From: Enterobacter cancerogenus
Lineage (GTDB): Bacteria; Pseudomonadota; Gammaproteobacteria; Enterobacterales; Enterobacteriaceae
Length of the DNA stretch: 64,000 bases
Assembly (NCBI RefSeq): GCF_019047785.1
Contig: NZ_CP077290.1
Span: forward strand, 3,472,001-3,536,000
Direction: 5' to 3'
Shown here: in pieces, positions 42,929-52,271 of the stretch
Position numbering within the stretch: the stretch's first letter is position 1
How the letters are laid out: every line of letters starts with the position of its first letter
Notes under the pieces: generated by a model
Seen by the model: only the letters and a program-made list of their open reading frames with translations
Databases searched by the model: none
Told to the model about the DNA's origin: nothing
Made by a program: the position numbers and the translations under genes

Positions 42929-45871
42929 ATGGATAATTATCACACCAGTCAGGGTGAGTGGCATCGTTTACTCTGTGCGTTACCGATCTATCTTTTTGTA
43001 AGTAATTCTGTTTGCGCCGCAAATAGTAACACTATTGTCGTTGATGGAGGAAAACTCCATTTCGAAAATCTGACGCTTGTAAATGACACAAGCGGTGCCT
43101 TTATTATCCAGGCAAAAAACGGCGCGGAATTTAACGGCAGCCAGCTTTTTCTCACCAGCAGCGGAACGCGCGGCGGCGGGGCGTGGATAGACGATAGCGT
43201 TTTCACCGGCGACAATCTGGAGATTAATGTTAGCGGTAACGCTGCCAGCGGCATTTATCTTGCGAACAATAGCTCTGCCACCCTTTCTGATATCACGATC
43301 GCCGCTCAAAATAACGCGATGGGGCTAAATCTGGACGGGACCTGGTCAACGCAAGGCTTCGCTACCGCGCAGCTTAGCGACAGCGCCATTGCCACCGAAA
43401 GCGGCGACGCCATCAAGGTTATGGCGGGTGATTTAACGTTGACCAATACCACCGCCACAACGACCGGCGACAGTAGCTATGCGGTGAATGCCAATCAGGC
43501 CGCAACAGTAAACATTGATGGAGGCCGGTACGCAACGCAGGGTAAATACAGCGATGCGGTGTGGGTCGTCAGCAGTGACTCCTCCGTCAATATAAACGAC
43601 GCCACCCTTTCTACCGCAGGCGATCGCGCAATCGCGCTGAATGCGCAGAATGGATCGGCAACCATTACCAACAGTACCCTTGAGACCGAGGGGCTTAACG
43701 CCTATGCGCTGTATAGCGGAAGGCAGCAGCTCACGGGCGATAAGCTGACCATTACTACCCAGGGTACCGGCGGGGCCGGCCTGTTTGCCGCAACCGGTGG
43801 GAAGGGAACCTTAACCAACAGCGATATCACCACGCACGGTGAACTTGCGGCAGGGCTACTGGCCTACCCGGGTTCGGCTATTACCGCCGATAACGTGCGC
43901 ATAGAGACCACCGGCAAACAAGGCTTTGGGCTATGGAGCCGCGCAGGGCAGTTGGATATCAGCAACAGCACGATCGTAACGTCTGGCGATGCGGCAGCCG
44001 GGCTGTATGTGAATGGTTACTCCACCACGCTCAGCAATAACGTGTCGCTGAATAATGTGACGTTGCAAAGCGCGCAGGCGCAGGCGATTAATGCTGACAC
44101 CACGACGCTGGCGCTGACGGTAAACGACTCTACGCTCAGCGGCGGCAACGGTCAGGTGATGAACGTGAGCCATTATGAGGATGCAGCTGATCCTGCTAAC
44201 AACCTCTACAGCACCGTGACCTTAACGGCGGCTAACAGCCAGTTGAATGGCGACATTACCTCCTCGGACGTTGCCAACAGCGTGGCGGTTGACCTGACGT
44301 CAGCCTCGGTGCTGAACGGCGCAGTCGATAACGCAACGTCGCTGGCGCTGGATAATACCAGCCGCTGGAACATGAGCGGCAGTTCGGTTGTCGGCCAGTT
44401 GACCAACAACGGCACCATCGCCTTCTCTGCGGGTAACGCGGTGGACACTCTGACGGTGACCGGGGATTATGCCGGCAACGGCGGGACGCTGATGTTTAAC
44501 AGCGTGCTGGGGGATGACAGCTCGCCGAGTAATAAACTGATCGTCGGCGGTGACGTGCTGGCGGGGACGACCTATGTCGCTATCAATAACCTGGGCGGGC
44601 ACGGTGCGCAAACCGTTGAAGGCATTGAGATTGTTGACGTTGGCGGACGCTCTTACGGCAATTTCGTGCAGTCGGGCCGTATTGTGGCGGGCGCATATGA
44701 TTACTCCCTCCTGCAAAAGGGCGAAAACTGGTATCTGACCAGCCAGGCGACACCGGTTGATCCGGAGCCAGAACCTACTCCAGAACCTACGCCAGCCCCT
44801 GAACCTGGTCCGAACCCCGATCCCACTCCCGCGCCTGAGCCGGGTCCGAAACCTGAACCTACGCCGGATCCGCAACGAAAAACGCCGGTGATTCGTCCGG
44901 AAGCGGGCAGTTACACCGCCAATATCGCCGCAGCCAATACCCTGTTTGCAATGAGTCTGCACGACCGACTGGGAGAGCCTGGGTTTGTGGATGCCTTGTC
45001 GGCACAGCCTGAAGTCACCAGCCTGTGGCTGCGTCAGGTCGGCGGCCATAACGGCTGGCATGACGGTAGCGGTCAGCTGACAACCCAGAGTAATCGCTAT
45101 GTGGCGCAGATGGGCGGCGACGTGGCGCGCTGGAGTCGGGATGGCGTCGATCGCTGGCATGTCGGCTTTATGGCGGGCTACGGTAATAACCACAGTTCGA
45201 CGCGCAGCGTAATGAGTGGCTACCGCGCCAGCGGTTCCGTGGAGGGGTATAGCATAGGGGGTTACGCCACCTGGTATGCCAATGCCCCGGCGTCACAGGG
45301 CGCCTGGGTGGACAGCTGGTTGCTGTACAACTGGTTTACTAACAGCGTTGAGGGTAAAGAATTAGCGAGTGAATCGTACAAATCCCGGGGGTTCACCGCG
45401 TCGCTGGAGGCGGGTTATACGCAGAAACTCGGTGAATTCACGGGGAGCCAGGGGACGCTGAACGAATGGTTCATCCAGCCTCAGGCGCAGGCGATATGGA
45501 TGGGGGTAAAAGCCGATGATTTCCATGAGGCAAACGGCACCCGCATTCAAAGCGAAGGCGACGGGAATATCCGCACCAGGCTGGGCATTCGTACTTTCCT
45601 GAAAAGCCACCATGCGATGGATAACGATAAGGAACGCGTATTCCAGCCTTACGTTGAGCTTAACTGGATCCATAACACCCGTGACTTTGGCACGAAGATG
45701 GATGATGTGAGCGTTTACCAGGCGGGTGCGCGGAATCTGGGCGAAATCAAAACAGGCGTTGAAGGGCAGATCAACCCGCGGCTGAACACCTGGGGAAATA
45801 TCGGCGTCCAGGTGGGTGATAAAGGCTATCACGATGCTGCGGCCATGGTTGGCCTCAAATATCATTTTTAA
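42929..45871 (+). CDS. Autotransporter adhesin, AIDA-I/pertactin type
   Basis: A 980-residue type V secreted protein. An extended signal peptide (1-41, VCAA-N), a beta-helical passenger (about 42-605) with many Ser/Thr/Asn-rich repeats of the form 'TLTNTTATTTGD' and 'ATITNSTLETEG', a proline-rich linker (about 610-650, PEPEPTPEPTPAPEPGP), and a 12-strand outer-membrane barrel (about 690-980) ending MVGLKYHF. AAAGG lies 8 bases before ATG 42929. No catalytic motif is seen in the passenger, so adhesion or aggregation is likely. Passengers of AIDA-I type can be glycosylated; the glycosyltransferase at 12455 is a conceivable modifier. Confidence 0.94.
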   Translation: MDNYHTSQGEWHRLLCALPIYLFVSNSVCAANSNTIVVDGGKLHFENLTLVNDTSGAFIIQAKNGAEFNGSQLFLTSSGTRGGGAWIDDSVFTGDNLEINVSGNAASGIYLANNSSATLSDITIAAQNNAMGLNLDGTWSTQGFATAQLSDSAIATESGDAIKVMAGDLTLTNTTATTTGDSSYAVNANQAATVNIDGGRYATQGKYSDAVWVVSSDSSVNINDATLSTAGDRAIALNAQNGSATITNSTLETEGLNAYALYSGRQQLTGDKLTITTQGTGGAGLFAATGGKGTLTNSDITTHGELAAGLLAYPGSAITADNVRIETTGKQGFGLWSRAGQLDISNSTIVTSGDAAAGLYVNGYSTTLSNNVSLNNVTLQSAQAQAINADTTTLALTVNDSTLSGGNGQVMNVSHYEDAADPANNLYSTVTLTAANSQLNGDITSSDVANSVAVDLTSASVLNGAVDNATSLALDNTSRWNMSGSSVVGQLTNNGTIAFSAGNAVDTLTVTGDYAGNGGTLMFNSVLGDDSSPSNKLIVGGDVLAGTTYVAINNLGGHGAQTVEGIEIVDVGGRSYGNFVQSGRIVAGAYDYSLLQKGENWYLTSQATPVDPEPEPTPEPTPAPEPGPNPDPTPAPEPGPKPEPTPDPQRKTPVIRPEAGSYTANIAAANTLFAMSLHDRLGEPGFVDALSAQPEVTSLWLRQVGGHNGWHDGSGQLTTQSNRYVAQMGGDVARWSRDGVDRWHVGFMAGYGNNHSSTRSVMSGYRASGSVEGYSIGGYATWYANAPASQGAWVDSWLLYNWFTNSVEGKELASESYKSRGFTASLEAGYTQKLGEFTGSQGTLNEWFIQPQAQAIWMGVKADDFHEANGTRIQSEGDGNIRTRLGIRTFLKSHHAMDNDKERVFQPYVELNWIHNTRDFGTKMDDVSVYQAGARNLGEIKTGVEGQINPRLNTWGNIGVQVGDKGYHDAAAMVGLKYHF

Positions 45872-45885
45872 CACCCCTTAAGCCA

Positions 45886-45918
45886 CTGCCCCGGTCGCGC
45901 AGATCGCCACCGGGGCAG
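45886..45918. repeat. REP-like inverted repeat after the autotransporter gene
   Basis: 10-bp arms CTGCCCCGGT / ACCGGGGCAG around a 13-nt loop, 14 bases after the stop codon, with no T run. It may act as transcription end or mRNA stabiliser. Confidence 0.5.
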
Positions 45919-45960
45919 AATGTCAGGAGGAAGCTATTTTCCACTTTTCATGGAGAGACA

Positions 45961-46497
45961 ATGCAGATCTTTTCTGGGGATTCATTTTTCGTGATTGGCC
46001 TTAAGGCCCTATCCATTAATCTTAATATTCCTGAACCTGAGAGCCTGATCATATTTGATACCGGGCAAGACTATATTTATGTGCTTGATGACAATGAGAT
46101 CAAGCATCTTATCTATTCCGATCCGGTATCTGCTTTTATCCTCTGTCGACGTTCATTAATAAATCGAACGGCAGGGGTCAACATTTTCAGCATGCTATTA
46201 AGCGGATGGCGTTTCGGCTGCGCGAAGCAACGACATCCAAAGGAAATGACCACCAGAGAAGCGCTGATAATAAGGATGATCTGTTTAGGGATCAGCCAAA
46301 AGCATATTGCAATGAAATTGCACGTCAGCGAAAAAACGGTGAGTACCCATAAGTTAAACGCACTGCATAAGCTCAAAATTAAAAACGTCGCGATTTTTTT
46401 TAACGAGTATGCGGCCTGGTATCGTTTATGGATGCAGTATATGAACACGCAGCAGAGGGACACCCTACACGCGCAAACTCAGGGTAAACAGGCGTAA
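45961..46497 (+). CDS. Small LuxR-type transcriptional regulator
   Basis: A 178-residue protein with a C-terminal LuxR helix-turn-helix (about 93-155; MTTREALIIRMICLGISQKHIAMKLHVSEKTVSTHKLNAL). The N-terminal part is too short and divergent for a normal receiver. GGAGAG precedes the ATG. It lies just after the autotransporter and before tRNA-Phe, so it is the last gene of the island. It differs from the regulator at 42288, and the two may act together, possibly with RcsB. A+T-rich and likely acquired. Confidence 0.83.
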   Translation: MQIFSGDSFFVIGLKALSINLNIPEPESLIIFDTGQDYIYVLDDNEIKHLIYSDPVSAFILCRRSLINRTAGVNIFSMLLSGWRFGCAKQRHPKEMTTREALIIRMICLGISQKHIAMKLHVSEKTVSTHKLNALHKLKIKNVAIFFNEYAAWYRLWMQYMNTQQRDTLHAQTQGKQA

Positions 46498-46608
46498 GGA
46501 CAGACCGAGGCGTGAGGCTGCGGGCACCCTGCCAGAAACGACAGGGGAGACAAACCGGGAGAGCACAGGAGCAGGTTGAGGCTATGTGTTTTGGCGGGCT
46601 CAGAATGC

Positions 46609-46635
46609 AAAAACGGACCTCCGTGGAGGTCCGTT
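46609..46635 (-). terminator. Rho-independent terminator of tRNA-Phe
   Basis: On the minus strand AACGGACCTC and GAGGTCCGTT form a 10-bp stem with a 4-nt loop, followed by a run of T (plus strand 46609-46613 is AAAAA). It lies 13 bases after the 3' CCA of the tRNA. Confidence 0.9.
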
Positions 46636-46647
46636 CTTATGAATGAG

Positions 46648-46723
46648 TGGTGCCCGGACTCGGAATCGAACCAAGGACACGGGGATTTTCAATCCCCTGC
46701 TCTACCGACTGAGCTATCCGGGC
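46648..46723 (-). tRNA. pheV: tRNA-Phe (GAA)
   Basis: A 76-base gene ending in an encoded CCA (plus-strand TGG at 46648-46650). The minus strand reads GCCCGGATAGCTCAGTCGGT at the 5' end; the anticodon GAA is at 46690-46688, and the T-arm GGTTCGATTCC is intact. It is identical, as far as I can recall, to E. coli pheV, which also neighbours yqgA and speC and is a frequent island insertion site. The 3' end faces the T6SS/autotransporter block. Confidence 0.97.
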
Positions 46724-46818
46724 AACGGGGCGCATTAAACCCGATTCACTTCCCGCCGTCAACGAATTTTGTGGTTTTCGTTGCAGACTGCGCACTCTCT
46801 CACCACTTCGTCGTCATC

Positions 46819-47532
46819 TTAAGCGAAAAAGTGTGTCCACAGCGCTGAAAGCGGCATGGCGATCAGCAGGGCGGGGAGCATATTGACCACCGCAAACATT
46901 TTGATGCCGCAGATGCGCAGCCCTGTCGCCAGCAGCAGCAGGCCGCCGACGGCGGTAAAGTCTGCCATCATCGCTGGCGTGGTGAGCGGCAGGATCAGCG
47001 TGGCGCAGGTGGCAAGCGCCAGCTGAACGAGCAGCATCGGCACGCAAATCGCCGCGACGGCGATGCCGAGCGTGGTGGCGAAAATGGTGGCGGTGAAGAA
47101 ATCGAGAAACGCCTTCGCAATCAAAATACTCGGATCGCCGGTCATCCCTTCCTGCATCGAACCGAAAATTCCGGTGCCGCTGGCGCAAAACAGAATAATG
47201 ATGGCGACATAGTTTTGGATAAACGTCTCGTGTGAGCCGCTCTTCGCCTTGCCCGGCCGGGCAATCAGGTTTTTGGCTTTGCTGACCGCGCTATTGATCC
47301 CTTTTTCGAGATAACAAAACTCACCAATCAGCGCGCCGAGCAGGGTGGCCAGCACCATGACCGGCAGGTTGGCGCATTTCACCACCAGCAGGATCCCGAT
47401 ACCCAGCGACGCCAGACCAAAAATGGAGGGCATAGAGACGCGAATACGTTCCGGCAATCGCTGACTTAATACGGCGCCAAGAACGCCCCCCAGTAATACG
47501 GCGCTGGCATTGATAAAAGGGCCAATGACCAC
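46819..47532 (-). CDS. yqgA: DUF554 inner-membrane protein YqgA
   Basis: A 237-residue membrane protein with about six or seven helices matching E. coli YqgA (VIGPFINASAVLLGGVLGA start, GTGIFGSMQEGMTGDPSILIAKAFLDF in the middle). DUF554 proteins are probably transporters, but the substrate is unknown. The start is GTG, as in the E. coli protein's N-terminus MVIGPF. Divergent from speC. Confidence 0.96.
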   Translation of the reverse strand: MVIGPFINASAVLLGGVLGAVLSQRLPERIRVSMPSIFGLASLGIGILLVVKCANLPVMVLATLLGALIGEFCYLEKGINSAVSKAKNLIARPGKAKSGSHETFIQNYVAIIILFCASGTGIFGSMQEGMTGDPSILIAKAFLDFFTATIFATTLGIAVAAICVPMLLVQLALATCATLILPLTTPAMMADFTAVGGLLLLATGLRICGIKMFAVVNMLPALLIAMPLSALWTHFFA

Positions 47533-47725
47533 GGTAAGCTCCTGTTATTTAATCATTCATTGTGCATCAGTATGGCATGAAGACGCCATTCTCTGCCTGA
47601 TTTTGAATGAGATCGTGCATAATGATGCTGTCGGTTGGCGAAGAGGTGCTTCGCCCGGCACCTCTTTCGGCAGAATGGGTATTCTGTCCGGGGCCATTTT
47701 CCCCCTGCAACGGGTATTTGCGTTT

Positions 47726-49861
47726 ATGAAATCACTGAAAATTGCCGTCAGCCGCGAGCTGGTTTCCCTGGTCTCCACGCATCGCGAAAAGGTGACGCTG
47801 GATAACACCGATTTTACCGACGTGGCGGCAGTCGTTCTTACGGTCGCTGACAGTTGCAGCGGCATTCTCGCGCTGCTGAAACGCACCGGGTTCCAGCTAC
47901 CGGTCTTTCTGTTCTCGCCGGAGCCTGTAGAGGTGCCTGACGGGGTGATGGCGGTGATGACGGGCAAAGCGCAGGAGTTCCTGGAACTGGAATCCGCCGC
48001 CTGTCGATATGAAGAAAACCTGCTGCCGCCCTTCTTTGACACGCTCAGCCAGTATGTGGCGATGGGAAACAGCACCTTTGCGTGCCCGGGGCATCAGCAC
48101 GGGGCGTTTTTCAAAAAACACCCGGCCGGGCGGCAGTTCTTTGATTTCTTCGGTGAGAACGTCTTTCGGGCCGATATGTGCAACGCCGACGTAAAGCTCG
48201 GCGATCTGCTGATTCATGAAGGCTCCGCCAAACACGCGCAAAAGTTCGCGGCAAAAGTCTTTCATGCCGACAAAACCTATTTTGTTCTGAACGGCACCTC
48301 CGCCGCCAATAAAGTGGTGACCAATGCGCTGCTCACGCGCGGCGATCTGGTGCTGTTTGACCGCAACAACCATAAATCTAACCATCATGGCGCGCTGATC
48401 CAGGCGGGCGCGACGCCGGTTTATCTTGAGGCGGCGCGTAACCCGTTCGGTTTTATCGGGGGTATCGACGAGCACTGTTTTGACGAGGCGTATCTGCGTG
48501 ACCAGATCCGCGAGGTCGCGGCGCAAAAGGCCGATCAGCCGCGACCGTTCCGTCTGGCCGTCATTCAGCTTGGCACCTATGATGGGACGATCTACAACGC
48601 GCGTCAGGTGATCGACAAGATCGGCCACCTGTGCGACTACATCCTGTTCGACTCTGCCTGGGTCGGTTACGAGCAGTTTATTCCGATGATGGCGGAAACG
48701 TCTCCGCTGTTACTGGAGCTCAACGAGAACGATCCGGGCATTTTCGTGACCCAGTCGGTGCATAAACAGCAGGCCGGGTTCTCGCAAACCTCGCAGATCC
48801 ATAAAAAAGATAACCACATTCGCGGCCAGGCGCGGTTCTGCCCGCATAAGCGGCTCAATAACGCCTTTATGCTCCACGCCTCCACCAGCCCGTTTTATCC
48901 GCTGTTTGCCGCGCTGGACGTTAACGCCAAGATCCACGAGGGTGAGAGCGGGCGCAGGCTGTGGGCGGAATGCGTCGAGCTGGGCATCGAGGCGCGTAAG
49001 GCGATTATCGCCAACTGCCGTATGATCAGGCCGTTTATCCCGCCGGTAGTGGGTGGGCGTCCATGGCAGGATCACGCGACGCAGACCATCGCTCTCGAGC
49101 GCCACTTCTTCAGCTTTGAACCTGGCGCGAAATGGCATGGTTTTGACGGCTACGCCCGGGATCAATATTTTGTCGACCCGTGCAAACTGCTGCTGACCAC
49201 CCCGGGGATCGATGCTGAAACCGGCGAGTACACGGACTTTGGCATTCCGGCGACCATCCTCGCGCACTACCTGCGCGAAAACGGCATCGTGCCGGAGAAG
49301 TGCGATCTTAACTCGATCCTGTTCCTGCTGACCCCGGCTGAAAGTGCTGAGAAGATGGCGCAGCTGGTGGCAATGCTGGGTCAGTTTGAGCAGCACATTG
49401 AAGACGACACCCCGCTGGCGGACGTGCTGCCGACCATTTACCAGAAGTACCCGGTGCGCTATCGCGACTACAGCATCCGCCAGCTGTGTCAGGAGATGCA
49501 CGATCTCTACGTCAGCTTTAACGTCAAAGATCTGCAAAAGGCGATGTTCCGCAAGGAGAGTCTGCCGTCGGTGATGATGAACCCGCAGGATGCCAATCAG
49601 GAGTATATCCGCGGCAACGTCGAGCTGGTGCGCATTCGCGACGCCGGCGGGCGTATTGCCGCTGAGGGTGCGCTGCCGTATCCGCCGGGTGTGCTGTGCG
49701 TGGTGCCGGGTGAAGTCTGGGGTGGGGCGGTGCAGCGCTACTTCCTGGCGCTGGAAGAGGGCGTGAACATGCTGCCGGGCTTCTCGCCGGAGTTGCAGGG
49801 GGTCTACAGCGAAAAAGATGCGGACGGGATTAAGCGGCTGTATGGGTATGTGTTGAGGTAA
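47726..49861 (+). CDS. speC: Biosynthetic ornithine decarboxylase
   Basis: A 711-residue PLP enzyme that converts ornithine to putrescine and CO2, the first step of polyamine synthesis. It is nearly colinear with E. coli SpeC: wing domain about 1-110, PLP-binding domain with the Schiff-base Lys347 in SVHKQQAGF, and the C-terminal part with VPGEVWGGAVQRYFLALEEG. ATG 47726 matches the known N-terminus (MKSLKIA); an open frame extends 5' to 47510 but lacks similarity. The ~190-base gap to yqgA holds both promoters. Polyamine supply links it with gss at 5067. Confidence 0.98.
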   Translation: MKSLKIAVSRELVSLVSTHREKVTLDNTDFTDVAAVVLTVADSCSGILALLKRTGFQLPVFLFSPEPVEVPDGVMAVMTGKAQEFLELESAACRYEENLLPPFFDTLSQYVAMGNSTFACPGHQHGAFFKKHPAGRQFFDFFGENVFRADMCNADVKLGDLLIHEGSAKHAQKFAAKVFHADKTYFVLNGTSAANKVVTNALLTRGDLVLFDRNNHKSNHHGALIQAGATPVYLEAARNPFGFIGGIDEHCFDEAYLRDQIREVAAQKADQPRPFRLAVIQLGTYDGTIYNARQVIDKIGHLCDYILFDSAWVGYEQFIPMMAETSPLLLELNENDPGIFVTQSVHKQQAGFSQTSQIHKKDNHIRGQARFCPHKRLNNAFMLHASTSPFYPLFAALDVNAKIHEGESGRRLWAECVELGIEARKAIIANCRMIRPFIPPVVGGRPWQDHATQTIALERHFFSFEPGAKWHGFDGYARDQYFVDPCKLLLTTPGIDAETGEYTDFGIPATILAHYLRENGIVPEKCDLNSILFLLTPAESAEKMAQLVAMLGQFEQHIEDDTPLADVLPTIYQKYPVRYRDYSIRQLCQEMHDLYVSFNVKDLQKAMFRKESLPSVMMNPQDANQEYIRGNVELVRIRDAGGRIAAEGALPYPPGVLCVVPGEVWGGAVQRYFLALEEGVNMLPGFSPELQGVYSEKDADGIKRLYGYVLR

Positions 49862-49876
49862 ACCCGTTGCCCGAAC

Positions 49877-49941
49877 GTAGGCCCGGTAAGCTTGCGCCAC
49901 CGTGCAAATCGCCGGGTGGCGCTAACGCTTACCCGGCCTAC
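49877..49941. repeat. REP pair (BIME-like) between speC and the citB-type regulator
   Basis: Two inverted REP units, GTAGGCCCGGTAAGC... and GCCGGGTGGCGCTAACGCTT followed by ACCCGGCCTAC, separated by about 10 bases, between convergent gene ends. The same unit occurs at 59925-60000 and 62627-62694. Confidence 0.85.
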
Positions 49942-49948
49942 AAAACAG

Positions 49949-50641
49949 TCAGGCTTCTGCCCGTTTATACATCCTCCGCGGATGCCCAATCTTCCCGTAC
50001 AACATCTCCACGCTCAAAAAACCTGCCTCCACGCAGTGCTCCAGATAGCGTCGGGTGGTGGTTTTACTCAGGCCGGTTTCACTCACCACGTCATCCACTG
50101 AAAAACAGTGTGCCGCTTTATCGTTGAACAGTGCCTGGACCCGCGCCAGCGTGTTCTCCTCAATCCCCTTACTGCCGTTATCCAGGCGGTAGTTCTTGGC
50201 CTGAAGCTGATAAAGCGAATCCACGTTCTGCTGGTCGACAATCTTCCAGACGCGCTGCTGCTCGGCAAACTGCACGAAGCGCTCAAGCGACTGGCTAAGC
50301 CGCTTCCAGGAGACCGGCTTGAGAATGTAATCAAACGCGCCGTTGCGGATCGCCTGGCTGCAGGTGTCCATATCGCTGGCGGCCGTGATAAAAATCACCG
50401 AGCAGTTGGCGCGGGTCAGCATGGGGTTGCCGATAAGCGTGATGCCCTTGCCGTCCGGCAGGTAGTTATCCAGCAGCATCAGCTGCGGACGCTTGCTCTC
50501 CAGCTGTACCTGCGCGTCCGCCAGCGACGAGGCAATGCCTACCAGCCTCAGGCGAGGATGCTTAGCGATAAGCTCCGCGTGCAGTTGCGCCAGTTCGTTC
50601 TCGTCTTCAACGATCAGTACGTCGATAAGTTCATGTTGCAT
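49949..50641 (-). CDS. citB: Citrate-sensing response regulator CitB/DpiA
   Basis: A 230-residue response regulator of the CitB family. The receiver domain (1-120) has the acidic pair VEDENE, phospho-acceptor Asp58 (LMLLDNYLPDG) and the conserved Lys of YILKPVSW; the C-terminal helix-turn-helix lies at about 185-215 (VDDVVSETGLSKTTTRRYLEH). It should activate the divergent citS-citG genes when citrate is present without oxygen. ATG 50641 is preferred; it overlaps the sensor gene end by 11 bases. In E. coli the orthologue is DpiA. Confidence 0.93.
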   Translation of the reverse strand: MQHELIDVLIVEDENELAQLHAELIAKHPRLRLVGIASSLADAQVQLESKRPQLMLLDNYLPDGKGITLIGNPMLTRANCSVIFITAASDMDTCSQAIRNGAFDYILKPVSWKRLSQSLERFVQFAEQQRVWKIVDQQNVDSLYQLQAKNYRLDNGSKGIEENTLARVQALFNDKAAHCFSVDDVVSETGLSKTTTRRYLEHCVEAGFLSVEMLYGKIGHPRRMYKRAEA

Positions 50642-52271
50642 AGTCAGTATCTTCCAGTTCCTGCGCGGGTCGCCGGGCGGTTCCTGTGGCGGGAATAAAC
50701 AGCGAAAATATTGCGCCGCGCGGCGAATTATCAGCAACTTCAATGGTGCCGCCAGCCTGAGTGACATAGCTTTCGATCAGGTACAGGCCAATACCATGAT
50801 CCCCACGCGTTTTGGTGGTAATGCCGCGCTCAAATATCTGGTCGCGGATCTCCGGTTTGATGCCAACCCCCTGGTCGGCCACTTCAATAATCAGCTCGCG
50901 CTCGTTTAGCGTAATCAGCACTTCAACCGGCTCATGCGGCAGCGGGGCGCGCTGCGTCGCCTCAATGGCGTTATCCAGCAGATTGCCGATGATTGATATC
51001 AGCTCCTCCTCAAGCAGCGGCAGGAATGGTTTATCGATCCGACAGGCCGGGTCGAACGACAGCGCTACGCCCTTTTCGCGCGCCCGCGCGGCTTTGCCTA
51101 ACAGCAGGCCGCACAGCGTCGGCGAGCTAAAGCGTGAGGAGATAAAGTCCAGCAGCTCCTGGGCGTGTTCCGATTGCGCCTGGATGTAGTCAATCGCCTC
51201 GCCGTAGCGGCCCATGTGCAGCAGGCCGGAAAGCGTCGTCATGCGGTTCAACTGCTCATGACGCATGATGCGCAGGTTATCGACATAGCGCTTCACCTGG
51301 CTGAGCTGGGCGCTAAGCGAGTCGATTTCATTGCGATCGCGAAAGGTTATCACCCAACCCTGGAGTGAGTCTTCCAGCATAATGCGCACCCGGCTGGCGA
51401 TCACCGTGAGATCGTTAAAGCGGCAAATCTCATCATGGGTATCTTTCGCCAGCATCGTCTGCGCCGCGAAAAACGGGACGGGGTCGATCACCTGGTTGAT
51501 CGGTTTCCCCCGCAGCGCGCGGGCGGGCTGGCTCAGCCCCAGCAGTTTTCGCGCGGCCTGGTTGATCACCTCAATGCGCAGGTTGCTGTCGATGGCAATC
51601 ACCCCTTCGTAAATGGACTCCATCATCGCTTTTTGCTGGCGCACCAGCAGGCCGATTTCGCGCGGCTCCAGAGAGAAAATCTGCTTTTTAATGCTGCGGG
51701 TAAAGAACCACGAGAAGATAAACAGGGCAATCAGCAGCAGCACGGCAGCGATCAGAATGTTAATCACTTTGTTGACGGTGATGGTATCGAGATAGCTGGT
51801 GAGATAGCCCACCGACACAATCCCCACCACGCGGCCCGCGTCGTTAAAAATGGGCGCTTTACTGCGCAGCGAAATCCCGAGACCGCCCTTGCGAATGGTG
51901 GTGGTGCTTTTGCCGCGCAGCACCTCTTCGTTGTCGCCGCCGACCAGCGTTTTGCCGACCCGGTCCGCAAATACCGAGTGGAAAAGATGCAGCCCTTTAT
52001 CGTCACCGATGACAATAAAACTGGCGTCGCTGTGCGCGGCTATTTTTTTCATGAACTCTTGAATGCCGCGGATATCTTTCTCTGCGACCTCCTGACGTAA
52101 GCTCGGAATAAGCGCGATCTCTTCCGCCTGTATTCTGGCGCGCATACTCATTTCCTGATAAAGCTGCCTGCCCACGTCCACATAATAATATCCCCCCAGC
52201 AGGGCAAATAGCACCGAGAAAAAGGCGACCAGGGAAATAAACAGCTTTATCTGGAAGGAGACTTTCATCAT
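50631..52271 (-). CDS. citA: Citrate-sensing histidine kinase CitA/DpiB
   Basis: A 546-residue membrane sensor kinase of the CitA/DcuS type: membrane helix about 9-30, periplasmic PAS/Cache domain (about 40-165; SDASFIVIGDDKGLHLFH resembles the citrate site), second helix (about 167-187), cytoplasmic PAS domain, and a kinase core with phospho-His338 in MRHEQLNR, N-box NLLDNAIEAT and G-box VADQGVGI. It pairs with the overlapping regulator gene. ATG 52271 or 52268 both fit the start. Confidence 0.93.
   Translation of the reverse strand: MMKVSFQIKLFISLVAFFSVLFALLGGYYYVDVGRQLYQEMSMRARIQAEEIALIPSLRQEVAEKDIRGIQEFMKKIAAHSDASFIVIGDDKGLHLFHSVFADRVGKTLVGGDNEEVLRGKSTTTIRKGGLGISLRSKAPIFNDAGRVVGIVSVGYLTSYLDTITVNKVINILIAAVLLLIALFIFSWFFTRSIKKQIFSLEPREIGLLVRQQKAMMESIYEGVIAIDSNLRIEVINQAARKLLGLSQPARALRGKPINQVIDPVPFFAAQTMLAKDTHDEICRFNDLTVIASRVRIMLEDSLQGWVITFRDRNEIDSLSAQLSQVKRYVDNLRIMRHEQLNRMTTLSGLLHMGRYGEAIDYIQAQSEHAQELLDFISSRFSSPTLCGLLLGKAARAREKGVALSFDPACRIDKPFLPLLEEELISIIGNLLDNAIEATQRAPLPHEPVEVLITLNERELIIEVADQGVGIKPEIRDQIFERGITTKTRGDHGIGLYLIESYVTQAGGTIEVADNSPRGAIFSLFIPATGTARRPAQELEDTDYAT

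Noticed and set aside
46641..46660. tRNA 3' end as attachment site with a second copy near 10 kb
   Set aside because: No duplicate of the GGTGCCCGGACTCGG stretch was found on the left side of the island.
48710..49900. 396-codon open frame antisense to speC
   Set aside because: Same type of antisense shadow over a well-conserved gene.
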